Assembly (NCBI GenBank): GCA_002753155.1
Contig: PDZW01000028.1
Span: 1 to 38,107 of the forward strand
Length of the DNA: 38,107 nt
Reading direction: 5' to 3'
Source of the DNA: Alphaproteobacteria bacterium WMHbin7
GTDB taxonomy: Bacteria > Pseudomonadota > Alphaproteobacteria > Rhodospirillales > WMHbin7
Position 1 is the first letter of the stretch; each line of letters starts with the position of its first letter. Positions 17,431 to 27,105 of this stretch are shown piece after piece. The position numbers and the translations under genes are program-made. The notes below the pieces were generated by a model. The model saw only the letters and a program-made list of their open reading frames with translations. It was not told where the DNA came from and did no database searches.

Positions 17431-17856
17431 CTAACCAGGGGGAAGGACGGCAACCGGTTGAACGCTGCCTTCTTCGATCTCATCGGCAGGCTTTGGAGGG
17501 ATAACCGTCTTCAGAAGCTTACGAAGGTACAAGACCACGCCATTCCTGAATTCCGGACGGATGGGTGCCCAGGTGCACCACAGGCCTCCACGGGGCTCAT
17601 AACTGGAGATATCCGTGTCTTCCAGTGCCTGCATCAGGGCTTTCCCCAAATCCTCGGTCGCTGCGACATACAGCCATTCCGGGCGCACGCCCTTGTGCCA
17701 GACGACATAGACGCCCCCCAGGCCGGGCAAGCCGACCTCGTCGGGCTCGAGATGAGCCAATCGGTAGAAATGACCCTTCGGCGATTTACCCCAGGCGGGG
17801 TCTATCGGAGGCGTCTTGGAATCAAAGGTCTCATCCGAGCTCGAAAAAAGCCCCAT
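17431..17856 (-). CDS. hypothetical protein
   Basis: 141 aa, not recognised. The centre (GVYVVWHKG...WLYVAATEDLGKAL, later TWAPI and RNGVVLYLRKLLKTVIPP) vaguely recalls a GIY-YIG-like fold: a GVYVV strand, a second strand with YVA and a helix. The expected catalytic Tyr/Arg/Glu set cannot be placed, so no nuclease activity is claimed. There is no signal peptide or membrane helix. The ATG at 17856 is favoured over the GTG at 17862 by AGGGG 8 bases before it. It lies 144 bases upstream of pccB on the same strand but probably has its own promoter. Confidence 0.65.
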   Translation of the reverse strand: MGLFSSSDETFDSKTPPIDPAWGKSPKGHFYRLAHLEPDEVGLPGLGGVYVVWHKGVRPEWLYVAATEDLGKALMQALEDTDISSYEPRGGLWCTWAPIRPEFRNGVVLYLRKLLKTVIPPKPADEIEEGSVQPVAVLPPG

Positions 17857-18040
17857 TTTCACGGCCCCTAAAGCAAACGTTCCACATCAACGAACGTTAA
17901 CACATTTATCCTACATATAGTAATGATGCCTGACTCACGTAAAGTCTTTCTTAATGCAGCCCCCTGCAATTGAGCATGACAGAAAGGGCAAGTCCGGCTA
18001 TCATTTCAGCGATTTCAGGTCTTTTCGAGGGAAGAACTCC

Positions 18041-18340
18041 ATGTCGCAGATACTGCTTAATCATATTCAGGGCTTGCTGAACAATCTTGGCCGGGACATC
18101 CAGACGATGTCCGACACCCAGAGCGACAGCCAGCAGAAGCTGTTCGAGGCGCTTGACGACATCTCCGCCCATCTGTTGGCCAGCCAGGCCATTCTGGCCG
18201 CCCTTCTGGCCAAGACCCCGGTCGATCAGGGCGAGGTCAGGGATTGGATCATCGAGCGCACGAAGCAATTCAACGAGGGCGGCAGCGAAAAGGCCCTGGC
18301 CCTGGCCGACTACCTGCTGACCGGCAAGCTTCCCGGGTGA
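18041..18340 (+). CDS. small helical hypothetical protein
   Basis: 99 aa, no family recognised. It appears almost wholly alpha-helical, with heptad-like hydrophobic spacing at residues 3-50 (ILLNHIQGLLNNL, LFEALDDISAHLLASQAILAALL), suggesting a coiled-coil or helical-bundle adaptor. The ATG at 18041 follows GAGGGAAG; an earlier ATG (17954) lacks a ribosome site. Its stop overlaps the GTG start of the next gene (GTGA), so the two are coupled. Confidence 0.65.
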   Translation: MSQILLNHIQGLLNNLGRDIQTMSDTQSDSQQKLFEALDDISAHLLASQAILAALLAKTPVDQGEVRDWIIERTKQFNEGGSEKALALADYLLTGKLPG

Positions 18341-18855
18341 TTGATCCCCGGGCGGTCATCCGCCTTCTCGGGCTGGTCCCCCATCCCGCCGAGGGAGGCT
18401 GGTTCGTCGAAACCTGGAGGGGAAGCGAAACGCTTCCCCCGTCGGCCCTGGCAAAGTGCGACCAGAAATCCAGATCGGTCGGAACGGCCATCTATTATCT
18501 GCTGACAGCCGACACCGTCTCGGCCCTGCATCGCCTGAGCAGCGACGAGATTTTCCATTTCTACCTGGGCGATCCAGTTGAGATGATTCAACTCCATCCC
18601 GATAAGACATCGAAACGGCAAATCCTGGGCACGGACCTGTCGGCAAGACAGCGTCCACAGATTCTCGTCCCCGCCCATAGCTGGCAGGGAGCCCGGCTGG
18701 TTGAAGGCGGGCGCTTCGCCCTTTTGGGCTGCACGGTAGCACCCGGTTTTGAATTCACCGACTATGAACATGCCACGGACAAGGATGCGCTGCTCGCCTT
18801 TTGGCCGCACGAAGCAAACTTGATCGAAGCCTTGTTCCAGCCACCGGCGTCATAG
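18337..18855 (+). CDS. DUF985 cupin-family protein
   Basis: 172 aa. Matches the cupin_5/DUF985 pattern: LGLVPHPAEGGWFVETWR at the start, TAIYYLLTADTVSALHRLSSDEIFHFYLGDP in the first cupin motif, and VPAHSWQGARL in the second. Histidines and a glutamate sit where a metal site would be. The biochemical role of the family is unknown to me. It begins with GTG at 18337, overlapping the previous stop by 4 bases; no later ATG keeps the conserved N-terminus. Confidence 0.85.
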   Translation: MIDPRAVIRLLGLVPHPAEGGWFVETWRGSETLPPSALAKCDQKSRSVGTAIYYLLTADTVSALHRLSSDEIFHFYLGDPVEMIQLHPDKTSKRQILGTDLSARQRPQILVPAHSWQGARLVEGGRFALLGCTVAPGFEFTDYEHATDKDALLAFWPHEANLIEALFQPPAS

Positions 18856-18862
18856 GCAACAC

Positions 18863-19240
18863 ATGTCGGGCGTCTTGAAGATCCGCATTAAACTGTGCTC
18901 CTTTGCCGCTCTGGGGCCGGGCAAAGCCGATCTGCTGGATGCCATCGAGCGAACCGGCTCGATTACCCGTGCGGCCAAGGATCAGGGCATGTCCTATCGG
19001 CGGGCTTGGCTTTTGATCGACGAAATGAATCGCGCCTTCAAGGAACCAGTGGTTGCCGCCAGCTTCGGGGGCGCCAAGGGCGGCGGAACGGAGCTGACCG
19101 CCACGGGCAGAGAGGTCATGGCTCTTTACCGGCAGGTCGAAAAGAAGGCCGAGGCTGCCATCGAAGCCGAACTGGAAGCCATCGAACGGCTGGTGTCCGA
19201 CGATCCCCGCCCCGCCAAGACGATTTGCAAAAAGCGATAG
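18863..19240 (+). CDS. ModE-type winged-helix transcriptional regulator (DNA-binding domain only)
   Basis: 125 aa. Residues 5-75 match the LysR-like HTH of ModE (LLDAIERTGSITRAAKDQGMSYRRAWLLIDEMN, then GGAKGGGTELTATGREVMALY). The molybdate-binding TOBE domains of full ModE (about 260 aa) are absent. Such stand-alone HTH proteins are common in alphaproteobacteria and often relate to molybdate or tungstate genes; moaA is 13 kb away, so no local target is evident. It lies 7 bases after the DUF985 gene and is probably the third gene of a three-gene operon. Confidence 0.85.
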   Translation: MSGVLKIRIKLCSFAALGPGKADLLDAIERTGSITRAAKDQGMSYRRAWLLIDEMNRAFKEPVVAASFGGAKGGGTELTATGREVMALYRQVEKKAEAAIEAELEAIERLVSDDPRPAKTICKKR

Positions 19241-19312
19241 AAAAGCCCCTGCGCCTCTGAGATCGCCTTCTTAGTTTAAACAAATCTAATCAACTTTCTG
19301 ATCATTCTGATC

Positions 19313-19430
19313 CATATCAAAATCAGATGGTTGATATGACGCTTTTTGCTGGGTCATGTGAAATGACATCTCGTAAACGACCAAATGTTGGGTTAGATTC
19401 AGACAATGAGAATCAACCGGTCAACCGGTT
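19313..19430 (+). promoter_or_regulatory. inverted and direct repeats upstream of the chemoreceptor gene
   Basis: CATATCAA (19313-19320) and TTGATATG (19331-19338) are exact inverted copies with a 10-base spacer. Closer to the gene, AACCGGT-CA-ACCGGTT (19415-19430) is a near-perfect palindrome that also holds a direct repeat of TCAACCGG. Both lie in the AT-rich 208-base gap before the MCP gene. They may bind regulators; no known consensus is claimed. Confidence 0.4.
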
Positions 19431-19448
19431 CGCCGCCCGGAGGGAAAT

Positions 19449-21167
19449 ATGACTGTTAAGTTGAAGGTGCTGCTGGTCATGGCGGCAATCCTCCTGGCAT
19501 CCGTCTTTTCGTCAGGCTTCGTTGTTTCCCGCCTTCTGGTCCAGAAGCCCATTCTGGAAACCATGGAAGGCGATGTCGCCAAGGTTTCCAACTTCGGCGT
19601 TCCCCTGCTGGATGCCATTCGCGAAGCCAAGGCCGATGTCTTGATGATGCGCAGCTCTTTCTTCAACGCCGCTCTGACAGGAGAGTCGGAAAGCTACGAA
19701 CATGCCCAGGCGCACGGCACAAAGTTCCAATCGGATGCCGAAGCTGCGCGCGATTATGCGAATGAATTGGGCCTGAAGGAAATTGCCCAAAAGATCGAAG
19801 CCGTGATGGGAGACCTGCCGAAACTGGTCGAGGAAGGCCAGACAATGGCGGAAACCTACCGTTCCAGCAAATCACGCGGCGGCGAGCTTCTGGAACAGTT
19901 CGACCAGGACAGCGAGACTCTGGCCAACACCCTCAACGATCTGTCCTTGGAAATTCAGGGCGAAACCTTCAACCGCATGTCGGACCTGGCCAATGTCGCC
20001 GACGACATGCTGAAAATGGGCGACGAGCTGATCATCACCATGCTGGCGGCTGCGGGAACTGCCCTGCTGATCGCAGGCGCTGGCGGCGGCTATCTTTTGT
20101 GGATGATCGGGCGCCTGCTGGGCTATGTCGGACGCGATATCGATTCCGTGATGGCCAAGGCGCCAGCCGATTCTTTGTATCTCAAGCCGGAACGCAAGGA
20201 TGAGTTCGGCAAGATCGGCCAGGCGCTGCGCATTTTTCTCGACAAGCTCACGGATATGGACCGCCTGCAGATCGAGCAGCGCCAGACCGAACGTCGGGCC
20301 GAGGAGAAGCGTCAACAGGACATGGTGCGCATGGCCGACGAGTTGGAAAGCCATGTCGGACAAGTGATCGGCAGCGTCGCCTCTGCCGCCAGCGGTTTGC
20401 AGACCACGGCGCAGAACATGTCGGGCGTTGCCAGGGACACCAGCACCCGCGCTTCGGAAGTCGCGCAGTTTTCCGAACGGGCTTCGGCCAATGTACAGGC
20501 AGTGGCCAGTGCCGCCGAGGAACTCTCGGCGTCGATCAATGCCATTGCCCATCAGGTTGAGCAGTCGTCGCATATCAGCCAGACCGCCGTGCAGGAGGCC
20601 CAGCGCGCCGATACCATGATTCAAGGCTTGGCAGAAGCCGCCAACCGCATCGGCGAGGTGGTGAGCCTGATCAACGACATCGCCTCGCAGACCAATCTTC
20701 TGGCCTTGAACGCCACCATCGAGGCGGCCAGGGCGGGCGAAGCAGGTAAAGGATTTGCCGTTGTCGCCAATGAAGTGAAGAATCTGGCTAATCAAACAGC
20801 CAAGGCGACCGAGGATATCACCCAGCAGATATCTTCCGTTCAGTCCGCCACCAACGATGCTGTCGAAGCCATTCGCGGCATCGCCAACACCATCGGTCAG
20901 ATCAACGACATTGCGGCCAGCATCACCCAATCCGTCGAGCAGCAGGGTGCTGCGACCGGAGAGATCGCCCACAACGCCCAACTGGCCGCCACGGGCGCCA
21001 GAGATGTATCTGATCATATCGTCGAGGTTCGCCAGGGGGCCGAAAGCACGGGAACATCGTCGGACAGCGTTTTGTCGGCATCATCCGAGCTTGCCAAAAA
21101 CGCCGACAAGCTGAGAAGTCAGGTGGATGATTTCTTAAGCCATATCAGAAGAGGGGCCACGGCCTGA
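19449..21167 (+). CDS. methyl-accepting chemotaxis protein
   Basis: 572-aa transmembrane chemoreceptor. TM1 at about 6-28; a helical periplasmic sensor (29-195) rich in Glu, Ala and Lys, probably a four-helix bundle; TM2 at about 197-220; HAMP region to about 275; then a cytoplasmic coiled-coil with the invariant signalling tip (NLLALNATIEAARAGEAGKGFAVVANEVKNLA, about 418-450). It signals to CheA/CheW; the ligand is unknown. GGAGGG lies 5 bases before ATG 19449. Monocistronic, followed by a hairpin terminator. Confidence 0.93.
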   Translation: MTVKLKVLLVMAAILLASVFSSGFVVSRLLVQKPILETMEGDVAKVSNFGVPLLDAIREAKADVLMMRSSFFNAALTGESESYEHAQAHGTKFQSDAEAARDYANELGLKEIAQKIEAVMGDLPKLVEEGQTMAETYRSSKSRGGELLEQFDQDSETLANTLNDLSLEIQGETFNRMSDLANVADDMLKMGDELIITMLAAAGTALLIAGAGGGYLLWMIGRLLGYVGRDIDSVMAKAPADSLYLKPERKDEFGKIGQALRIFLDKLTDMDRLQIEQRQTERRAEEKRQQDMVRMADELESHVGQVIGSVASAASGLQTTAQNMSGVARDTSTRASEVAQFSERASANVQAVASAAEELSASINAIAHQVEQSSHISQTAVQEAQRADTMIQGLAEAANRIGEVVSLINDIASQTNLLALNATIEAARAGEAGKGFAVVANEVKNLANQTAKATEDITQQISSVQSATNDAVEAIRGIANTIGQINDIAASITQSVEQQGAATGEIAHNAQLAATGARDVSDHIVEVRQGAESTGTSSDSVLSASSELAKNADKLRSQVDDFLSHIRRGATA

Positions 21168-21189
21168 TCCCGGAAAGGCGCAGCAAAAT

Positions 21190-21219
21190 GGGCTTGAGAT
21201 ATCTCCAGCCCGTTTCTAT
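21190..21219 (+). terminator. intrinsic terminator after the MCP gene
   Basis: GGGCT-T-GAGAT (21190-21200) pairs with ATCTC-C-AGCCC (21201-21211), an 11-bp hairpin with one mismatch, followed by GTTTCTATT. It lies 23 bases after the MCP stop. Confidence 0.65.
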
Positions 21220-21294
21220 TCTGAAATAGCCGCAAAAAAAAGGGCTCTTCGACGTTTGATGTGGAATTGAGCCAGATGACCGACATGAATTTTA

Positions 21295-21336
21295 CCTCAT
21301 CCAGAGGAGGGCCGAAGGCCCGTCTCGAAGGATGAG
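21295..21336. repeat. palindromic intergenic repeat
   Basis: CCTCATCC...GGATGAG outer arms with GGGCC/GGCCC inside. The same family as 11769-11805, including the GTCTCGAAGGATGAG right end. Confidence 0.75.
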
Positions 21337-21368
21337 TGCTTGCCAATGCTTGGTTCTTTTCCGTCGCC

Positions 21369-21410
21369 CACCCTTCGAGACAGCCGCTTCGCGGCTTCCT
21401 CAGGGTGAGG
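21369..21410. repeat. palindromic intergenic repeat, inverted partner
   Basis: CACCCTTCGAGAC...CTCAGGGTGAGG with the inner hairpin GCCGC-TTC-GCGGC. The same family as 11717-11759. It faces the element at 21295-21336, 32 bases away, in the opposite order to the pair near 11.7 kb. Confidence 0.75.
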
Positions 21411-21461
21411 AATCATGTTTGCCTTTTTCCATTTGTCGCGTCGAAGTGCCAAAAAAATCCG

Positions 21462-22493
<1,032 letters not shown>

Positions 22494-22511
22494 CTATTCC
22501 AGTTCTTAAGG

Positions 22512-23030
22512 TTAAAGCGGTTGCGTTCCACGGGCGATGGCAACGACGCCGGTGCGCGACACGTCGACCAAGCCCAAAGGCTCCATGAGATTGATGAAGG
22601 CATCGATCTTGTCGGAGCGTCCGACAATTTCGAACACAAAGGATTCGTTGGTGGAATCCACGGTATGCGCCCTGAAGATACCGGCGATGCGCAAGGATTC
22701 GACGCGCTTCTCGCCGATGCCCGCCACCTTGACCAACGCCAGTTCGCGCTCGACTGCAGGCCCTTCATTGGTCAGGTCCACCACCTTGTGAACCGGAACC
22801 AGGCGCGACAACTGAGCCTTGATCTGCTCGATGATCTGGGCCGTACCTGAGGTCACGACGGTGATGCGCGACAGATTATCCCTGGCCGCCACTTCGGCCA
22901 CGGTCAGGCTTTCGATATTGTAGCCGCGCCCCGAGAACAGGCCGATAACGCGCGCCAGCACGCCCGGCTCGTTATCGACCAGAACGGCGATGGTGTGACG
23001 GTGCGTGTGCGGTTGATGTTTTCCTGTCAT
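22512..23030 (-). CDS. ilvN: acetolactate synthase small (regulatory) subunit
   Basis: 172 aa. An N-terminal ACT domain (about 14-90, IAVLVDNEPGVLARVIGLFSGRGYNIESL) binds valine for feedback inhibition; the C-terminal domain has the usual RTGVVAIARG. The ATG at 23030 follows AGGGGG with 6-base spacing; an in-frame GTG at 23036 is less likely. It begins 10 bases after the ilvB stop. Confidence 0.96.
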   Translation of the reverse strand: MTGKHQPHTHRHTIAVLVDNEPGVLARVIGLFSGRGYNIESLTVAEVAARDNLSRITVVTSGTAQIIEQIKAQLSRLVPVHKVVDLTNEGPAVERELALVKVAGIGEKRVESLRIAGIFRAHTVDSTNESFVFEIVGRSDKIDAFINLMEPLGLVDVSRTGVVAIARGTQPL

Positions 23031-23040
23031 GCCCACCCCC

Positions 23041-24804
23041 TTAGACCAGAACCATGCCGTCTTCGCTTGACGGCTTCTCGGCCTCGTCCTCTGGCCCCAA
23101 CAGCATTTCGTTATGCGCAGCCCCCGGCGGGATCATCGGAAACACGTTTTCCGAAGCATCGGTGCGCACATCCAGAATGAAAGCGCCCGGCGTTTCGATC
23201 ATTTCCATGATCGCCGCATCGAGATCGGCCGGCTTGTCGACACGCCTGCCCTTGGCGCCATAGGCCTCGGCCAGCTTCACGAAGTCGGGATGGACGTCCA
23301 TATGGCTTTCGGCATAGCGCCCGCCATGCAGCAGTTCCTGCCACTGGCGCACCATGCCCAGATACTGATTGTTCATGATGAAGATTTTGACGGGCAGGCG
23401 TTCCTGGGCCAGCGTCGCCAACTCCTGGATATTCATCTGAATCGACGATTCGCCTGCGATATCGATCACCAGTTTCTCGGGAAAAGCCACCTGTGCTCCC
23501 ATGGCAGCGGGCAGGCCAAAGCCCATGGTGCCCAGCCCGCCCGAGGACAGCCAGTGACGCGGCTGATCGAATTTGGAGAACTGCGCCGCCCACATCTGAT
23601 GCTGGCCGACTTCGGTGGCGATGATGGGGTCTTTGTCCCTGGTCAATTCGTACAAGCGCTCGATGGCATATTGCGGCTTGATGACCTTCTTGCTTTTGGT
23701 ATAGCGCAGACAGTCCTTGGCGCGCCAGCCGTCGATCTCGCGCCACCAGCTTTTCAGCGCCTTTTCATCGACGTGAAGCTGTTTGGCCTTCCAGACGCGG
23801 ATCATGTCTTCCAGCACATGGCCGACATCGCCCACGACAGGGATATCGACCACCACATTCTTGTTGATCGAAGAGGGATCGATATCGATGTGAATCTTCT
23901 TCGATTTGGGCGAGAAGGTCGATGTCTTGCCGGTCACGCGATCATCGAAGCGAGCACCAATGCAGACCATGACGTCGCAATCATGCATGGCCAGATTGGC
24001 TTCAAACGTGCCATGCATGCCGACCATGCCCAGATATTGCGGGTTCGAGGCGGGAACGGCGCCCAGCCCCATCAGCGTCTGGGTGAAGGGAAAGCCCGTC
24101 ATCTTGACCAGTTTTGTCGCCAGAGCGACCGCTTCCAGGCCGGAATTGATGACGCCGCCGCCAAGATAGAGAATGGGTTTCTTGGCCTGGGCCATCAACT
24201 CCACCGCCGCCTCGATGGCGGCGATGTCGCCCTTGACCTTGGGCTTGTAGGTCTTATGGCGCACTTTGTCGGGGCCGATATAACGGCCCTTGGCGGTCAC
24301 CACATCCTTGGGCAGATCGACCACCACCGGGCCGGGACGCCCGCTTTTCGCAACATAAAAAGCCTCGTGAATCACCCGGGCCAGATCGTTCACGTCCTTG
24401 ACCAGATAATTATGCTTGCTGCAGGGCCGAGTGATGCCGGTGGTATCGGCTTCCTGGAAGGCATCGTTGCCGATCAGGCTGGTCGGCACCTGGCCGGTCA
24501 TGCAGACCATCGGGGTCGAATCCAGCATTGCATCCAACAGACCCGTCACCGCATTGGTTGAACCGGGGCCCGAGGTCACCAGAACGGCGCCCACCTTGCC
24601 CGTGGCCCTGGCATAGCCTTCGGCGGCATGGACGGCGGCCTGTTCGTGGCGCACCAGAATATGGCGCAGGCGGTTCTGCTTGAAGATTTCGTCATAGATG
24701 GGCAGAACGGCACCGCCCGGATAACCGAAGACGACCTCGACGCCCTGATCGGCCAGGGCCTTCAAAAGGATTTCCGCTCCATTCAGATCGTGGTCGTGAC
24801 TCAT
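23041..24804 (-). CDS. ilvB: acetolactate synthase large (catalytic) subunit
   Basis: 587-aa ThDP- and FAD-dependent enzyme that makes acetolactate from pyruvate. The catalytic glutamate lies in VRHEQAAVHAAEGYARATGK near residue 54. The ThDP/Mg motif starts at DIAGESSIQMN and ends at NNQYLGMVRQWQ; the GES form in place of GDG is familiar in alphaproteobacterial IlvB. ATG 24804 with AGGAAG upstream. First gene of the ilvBNC operon. The 54-base gap to the miaA stop holds CTAG-rich sequence and no evident leader peptide. Confidence 0.96.
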   Translation of the reverse strand: MSHDHDLNGAEILLKALADQGVEVVFGYPGGAVLPIYDEIFKQNRLRHILVRHEQAAVHAAEGYARATGKVGAVLVTSGPGSTNAVTGLLDAMLDSTPMVCMTGQVPTSLIGNDAFQEADTTGITRPCSKHNYLVKDVNDLARVIHEAFYVAKSGRPGPVVVDLPKDVVTAKGRYIGPDKVRHKTYKPKVKGDIAAIEAAVELMAQAKKPILYLGGGVINSGLEAVALATKLVKMTGFPFTQTLMGLGAVPASNPQYLGMVGMHGTFEANLAMHDCDVMVCIGARFDDRVTGKTSTFSPKSKKIHIDIDPSSINKNVVVDIPVVGDVGHVLEDMIRVWKAKQLHVDEKALKSWWREIDGWRAKDCLRYTKSKKVIKPQYAIERLYELTRDKDPIIATEVGQHQMWAAQFSKFDQPRHWLSSGGLGTMGFGLPAAMGAQVAFPEKLVIDIAGESSIQMNIQELATLAQERLPVKIFIMNNQYLGMVRQWQELLHGGRYAESHMDVHPDFVKLAEAYGAKGRRVDKPADLDAAIMEMIETPGAFILDVRTDASENVFPMIPPGAAHNEMLLGPEDEAEKPSSEDGMVLV

Positions 24805-24858
24805 TGATTCTTCCTGAATCTGTCCGCTTTAAGAGGGCTGGAGACTAGACTCTAGATT

Positions 24859-25797
24859 CTAGCCGGTCAATAGAAACCCGCGAATAATCGGAAAGATTTT
24901 CGGCCAAAGACTTTCCGAAAATTGCGCATTCAGGGCATGGCTGGGTTGCATCTGATGCCTGAACCAGGTCACCTGACGCTTGGCATAATGCCGGGTCGCG
25001 GCCTGGGCCAACTTGGTCGCCTCGTCCAGGGGCAATTCGCCTTTCAGGTGACGAATCAACTCATTAAGACCAAGCGCACGCAGAACGGGCAAGTCGTCCG
25101 GGGCCTTCAGATAGCGTCTGGCCTCGTTTAAAGCCCCTGTTTCCAGCATTTTCAGGAAGCGGGCATCGCAGGAACGATAAAGCTCGTCGCGCTCGGGCAT
25201 CACGAAAATCGAAACAAAGCGGGCGGGATAAGGCTTTCCCTTCATGGCCTGCCAGTCGGCCAGCGAGCGCCCGGTGGCTTCGATCACCTCCCAGGCACGG
25301 GTCACACGCTGGGTGTCGGTGGGTTTGAGGCGGGTCGCCATGACCGGATCGCTTTGGGCCAGACGGGCATGAAGGGCCTGAGCACCGATCTCACTGACCA
25401 GCAGGCGGGCTGAGTTGCGATAGGGCTCGGGCACCTCAGGCATGGGGGCCAGCCCCTCGATCAGCGCCTTGAGATAGAGCCCGGTGCCGCCGGTCAGAAT
25501 GGGCAGCTTGCCCGCTTCATGAGCCCGGGCGATCTCGCCCGCAGCCATCCTGGCCCATCTGGCGGCCGAACAGATTTCATCGTCGGCCAGCACACCATAC
25601 AGACAATGCGGGGCGCGTTCCTCCTCGGAAAGCGAAGGCCGGGCCGACAGGACGCGCAACCCCGCATACATTTGAAGCGCATCGGCATTGACGATCACAC
25701 CGCCGAAGGCTTCGGCGGCGTACAACGCCAAAGCCGACTTGCCTGATGCCGTAGGACCGGCAACGACCAGAACGGGTTGGCTGGGTGTCTCAGTCAA
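24859..25797 (-). CDS. miaA: tRNA dimethylallyltransferase
   Basis: 312 aa from a TTG start. It transfers dimethylallyl to A37 of tRNAs reading UNN codons. The P-loop GPTASGKSAL is near residue 12, with the family motifs VNADALQMYAGL and ILTGGTGLYLKALIEGL, then YAKRQVTWFRHQ near the end. Start choice is uncertain: TTG 25797 overlaps the previous gene's stop by 8 bases and gives the usual short lead (TETPSQPV), while ATG 25818 would add seven residues. Neither has a strong ribosome site, which fits coupling to the upstream DUF1015 gene. Confidence 0.92.
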   Translation of the reverse strand: MTETPSQPVLVVAGPTASGKSALALYAAEAFGGVIVNADALQMYAGLRVLSARPSLSEEERAPHCLYGVLADDEICSAARWARMAAGEIARAHEAGKLPILTGGTGLYLKALIEGLAPMPEVPEPYRNSARLLVSEIGAQALHARLAQSDPVMATRLKPTDTQRVTRAWEVIEATGRSLADWQAMKGKPYPARFVSIFVMPERDELYRSCDARFLKMLETGALNEARRYLKAPDDLPVLRALGLNELIRHLKGELPLDEATKLAQAATRHYAKRQVTWFRHQMQPSHALNAQFSESLWPKIFPIIRGFLLTG

Positions 25798-27025
25798 GCG
25801 GGTTCGACACCATGCCATCGGCCAGCTTGGGCTCGAACCAGGTCGATTTGGGCGGCATGACGCGATTGGCATCGGCCACCGACACCAGATCTTCCATGCT
25901 GGTGGGATAAAGCGCAAAGGCGGCCGCCATTTCGCCGGAATCGACGCGCTTTTCAAGCTCGCCCAAGCCCCGCTTGCCGCCCACGAAATCGATGCGCTTG
26001 TCCTTGCGCAAATCCTCGATGCCGAACAAGGGCGCCAGCACCAGATCGGTGAGCAGGCTGACATCCAAAGACTGCACGGGATCTAGGCCAGCAGGTTCTT
26101 CCTTCAGCCGCATCAGGAACCAGCGGCCCTTGAGATAGAGGCCGATCTCGCGCTTGGCCTTGGGCTTGGCCTGGTTCCTGCTTTCCTCGACATGAAAGGC
26201 CTTGCCCAGGCGCTCCAGCAACTCGGCCTCGGCCATGCCGTTCAAGTCCTTGACCACGCGGTTGTAGTCCATGATGCGCATTTCATCGATGGGATAGGAC
26301 ACCACCAGAAACGAGTTGTGAGGGGCACTCTCGCCCCCCTTCCCCGCCCTGGCCTTGGCGATGCGCGAGGCGGCGGCGGAACGGTGATGGCCGTCAGCGA
26401 TATAGACGGCGGCCTGGGCCTCAAAGGCCTCGGTGATGGTCTTGATGTCCTGATCCTGGTCGATCACCCACAGCGCATGGCCGATGCCATCATGGGCCGT
26501 GAAATCATAGGCGGCGGGCTGGGCGGTGACGCGGGCCAGAACATCCGAGACCGGCCCGATCGGGCGATGGGCCAGCAGAACGGGGCCGGTCTGGGCATTC
26601 ACGGCGTCGATCTGGCGCACCCGGTCGTCTTCCTTGTCGGGACGGGTGAATTCGTGCTTGCGGATACGGTTGACGTCATAGGCCGCCACCGAGGCCGCCG
26701 CCACGATGCCGGTCTGCACATGGTCGCCCATTTTCAGGCGATAGGCATAATAGCAGGGCTTGGCATCGCGCAAGATGACGCCTTTGTCGATCATCTTCTT
26801 CAGATTCTCGGCCCCCTTGGCATAAACCTGGGGAGCATAGGGATCGATGCCCTCGGGCAAATCGATCTCGGGCTTCGAGATGTGCAGGAAGCTGTGGGGC
26901 TTGCCCTTGGCCAGTTCCCGCGCCTCCTCGGTATTCAAGACGTCATAGGGCGGGGCCGCCACCTGAGAAGCAAGTTCGGGAGCGGGGCGAAGGCCAGGAA
27001 AGGGGCGGAAAAGCGGCAAGGACAC
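25790..27025 (-). CDS. DUF1015 family protein
   Basis: 411 aa. Matches the DUF1015 layout: LFRPFPGLRP at the start, AAPPYDVLNTEEARELA, HEFTRPDKEDDR in the middle, and the characteristic YIADGHHRSAAASR at about 225. The DGHHR core recalls the ParB/SerK superfamily nucleotide site; a kinase-like role is only inference. The GTG at 27025 is chosen because GGGAGGAG lies 6-7 bases before it and the conserved start follows directly. The upstream in-frame ATG (27082) adds unconserved residues. Coupled to miaA by overlap. Confidence 0.88.
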   Translation of the reverse strand: MSLPLFRPFPGLRPAPELASQVAAPPYDVLNTEEARELAKGKPHSFLHISKPEIDLPEGIDPYAPQVYAKGAENLKKMIDKGVILRDAKPCYYAYRLKMGDHVQTGIVAAASVAAYDVNRIRKHEFTRPDKEDDRVRQIDAVNAQTGPVLLAHRPIGPVSDVLARVTAQPAAYDFTAHDGIGHALWVIDQDQDIKTITEAFEAQAAVYIADGHHRSAAASRIAKARAGKGGESAPHNSFLVVSYPIDEMRIMDYNRVVKDLNGMAEAELLERLGKAFHVEESRNQAKPKAKREIGLYLKGRWFLMRLKEEPAGLDPVQSLDVSLLTDLVLAPLFGIEDLRKDKRIDFVGGKRGLGELEKRVDSGEMAAAFALYPTSMEDLVSVADANRVMPPKSTWFEPKLADGMVSNPLD

Positions 27026-27105
27026 GGAAGACTCCTCCCATCTAAAAGAAGGCCTCGTGTCTAGACCTTCTGGCCTCTTCATGCAAGAGCGGCTACACTG
27101 GCCTT

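Noticed and set aside
24805..24858. Leader-peptide attenuator before ilvB
   Set aside because: No short frame rich in Ile/Val/Leu codons and no terminator/antiterminator pair in the 54-base gap.
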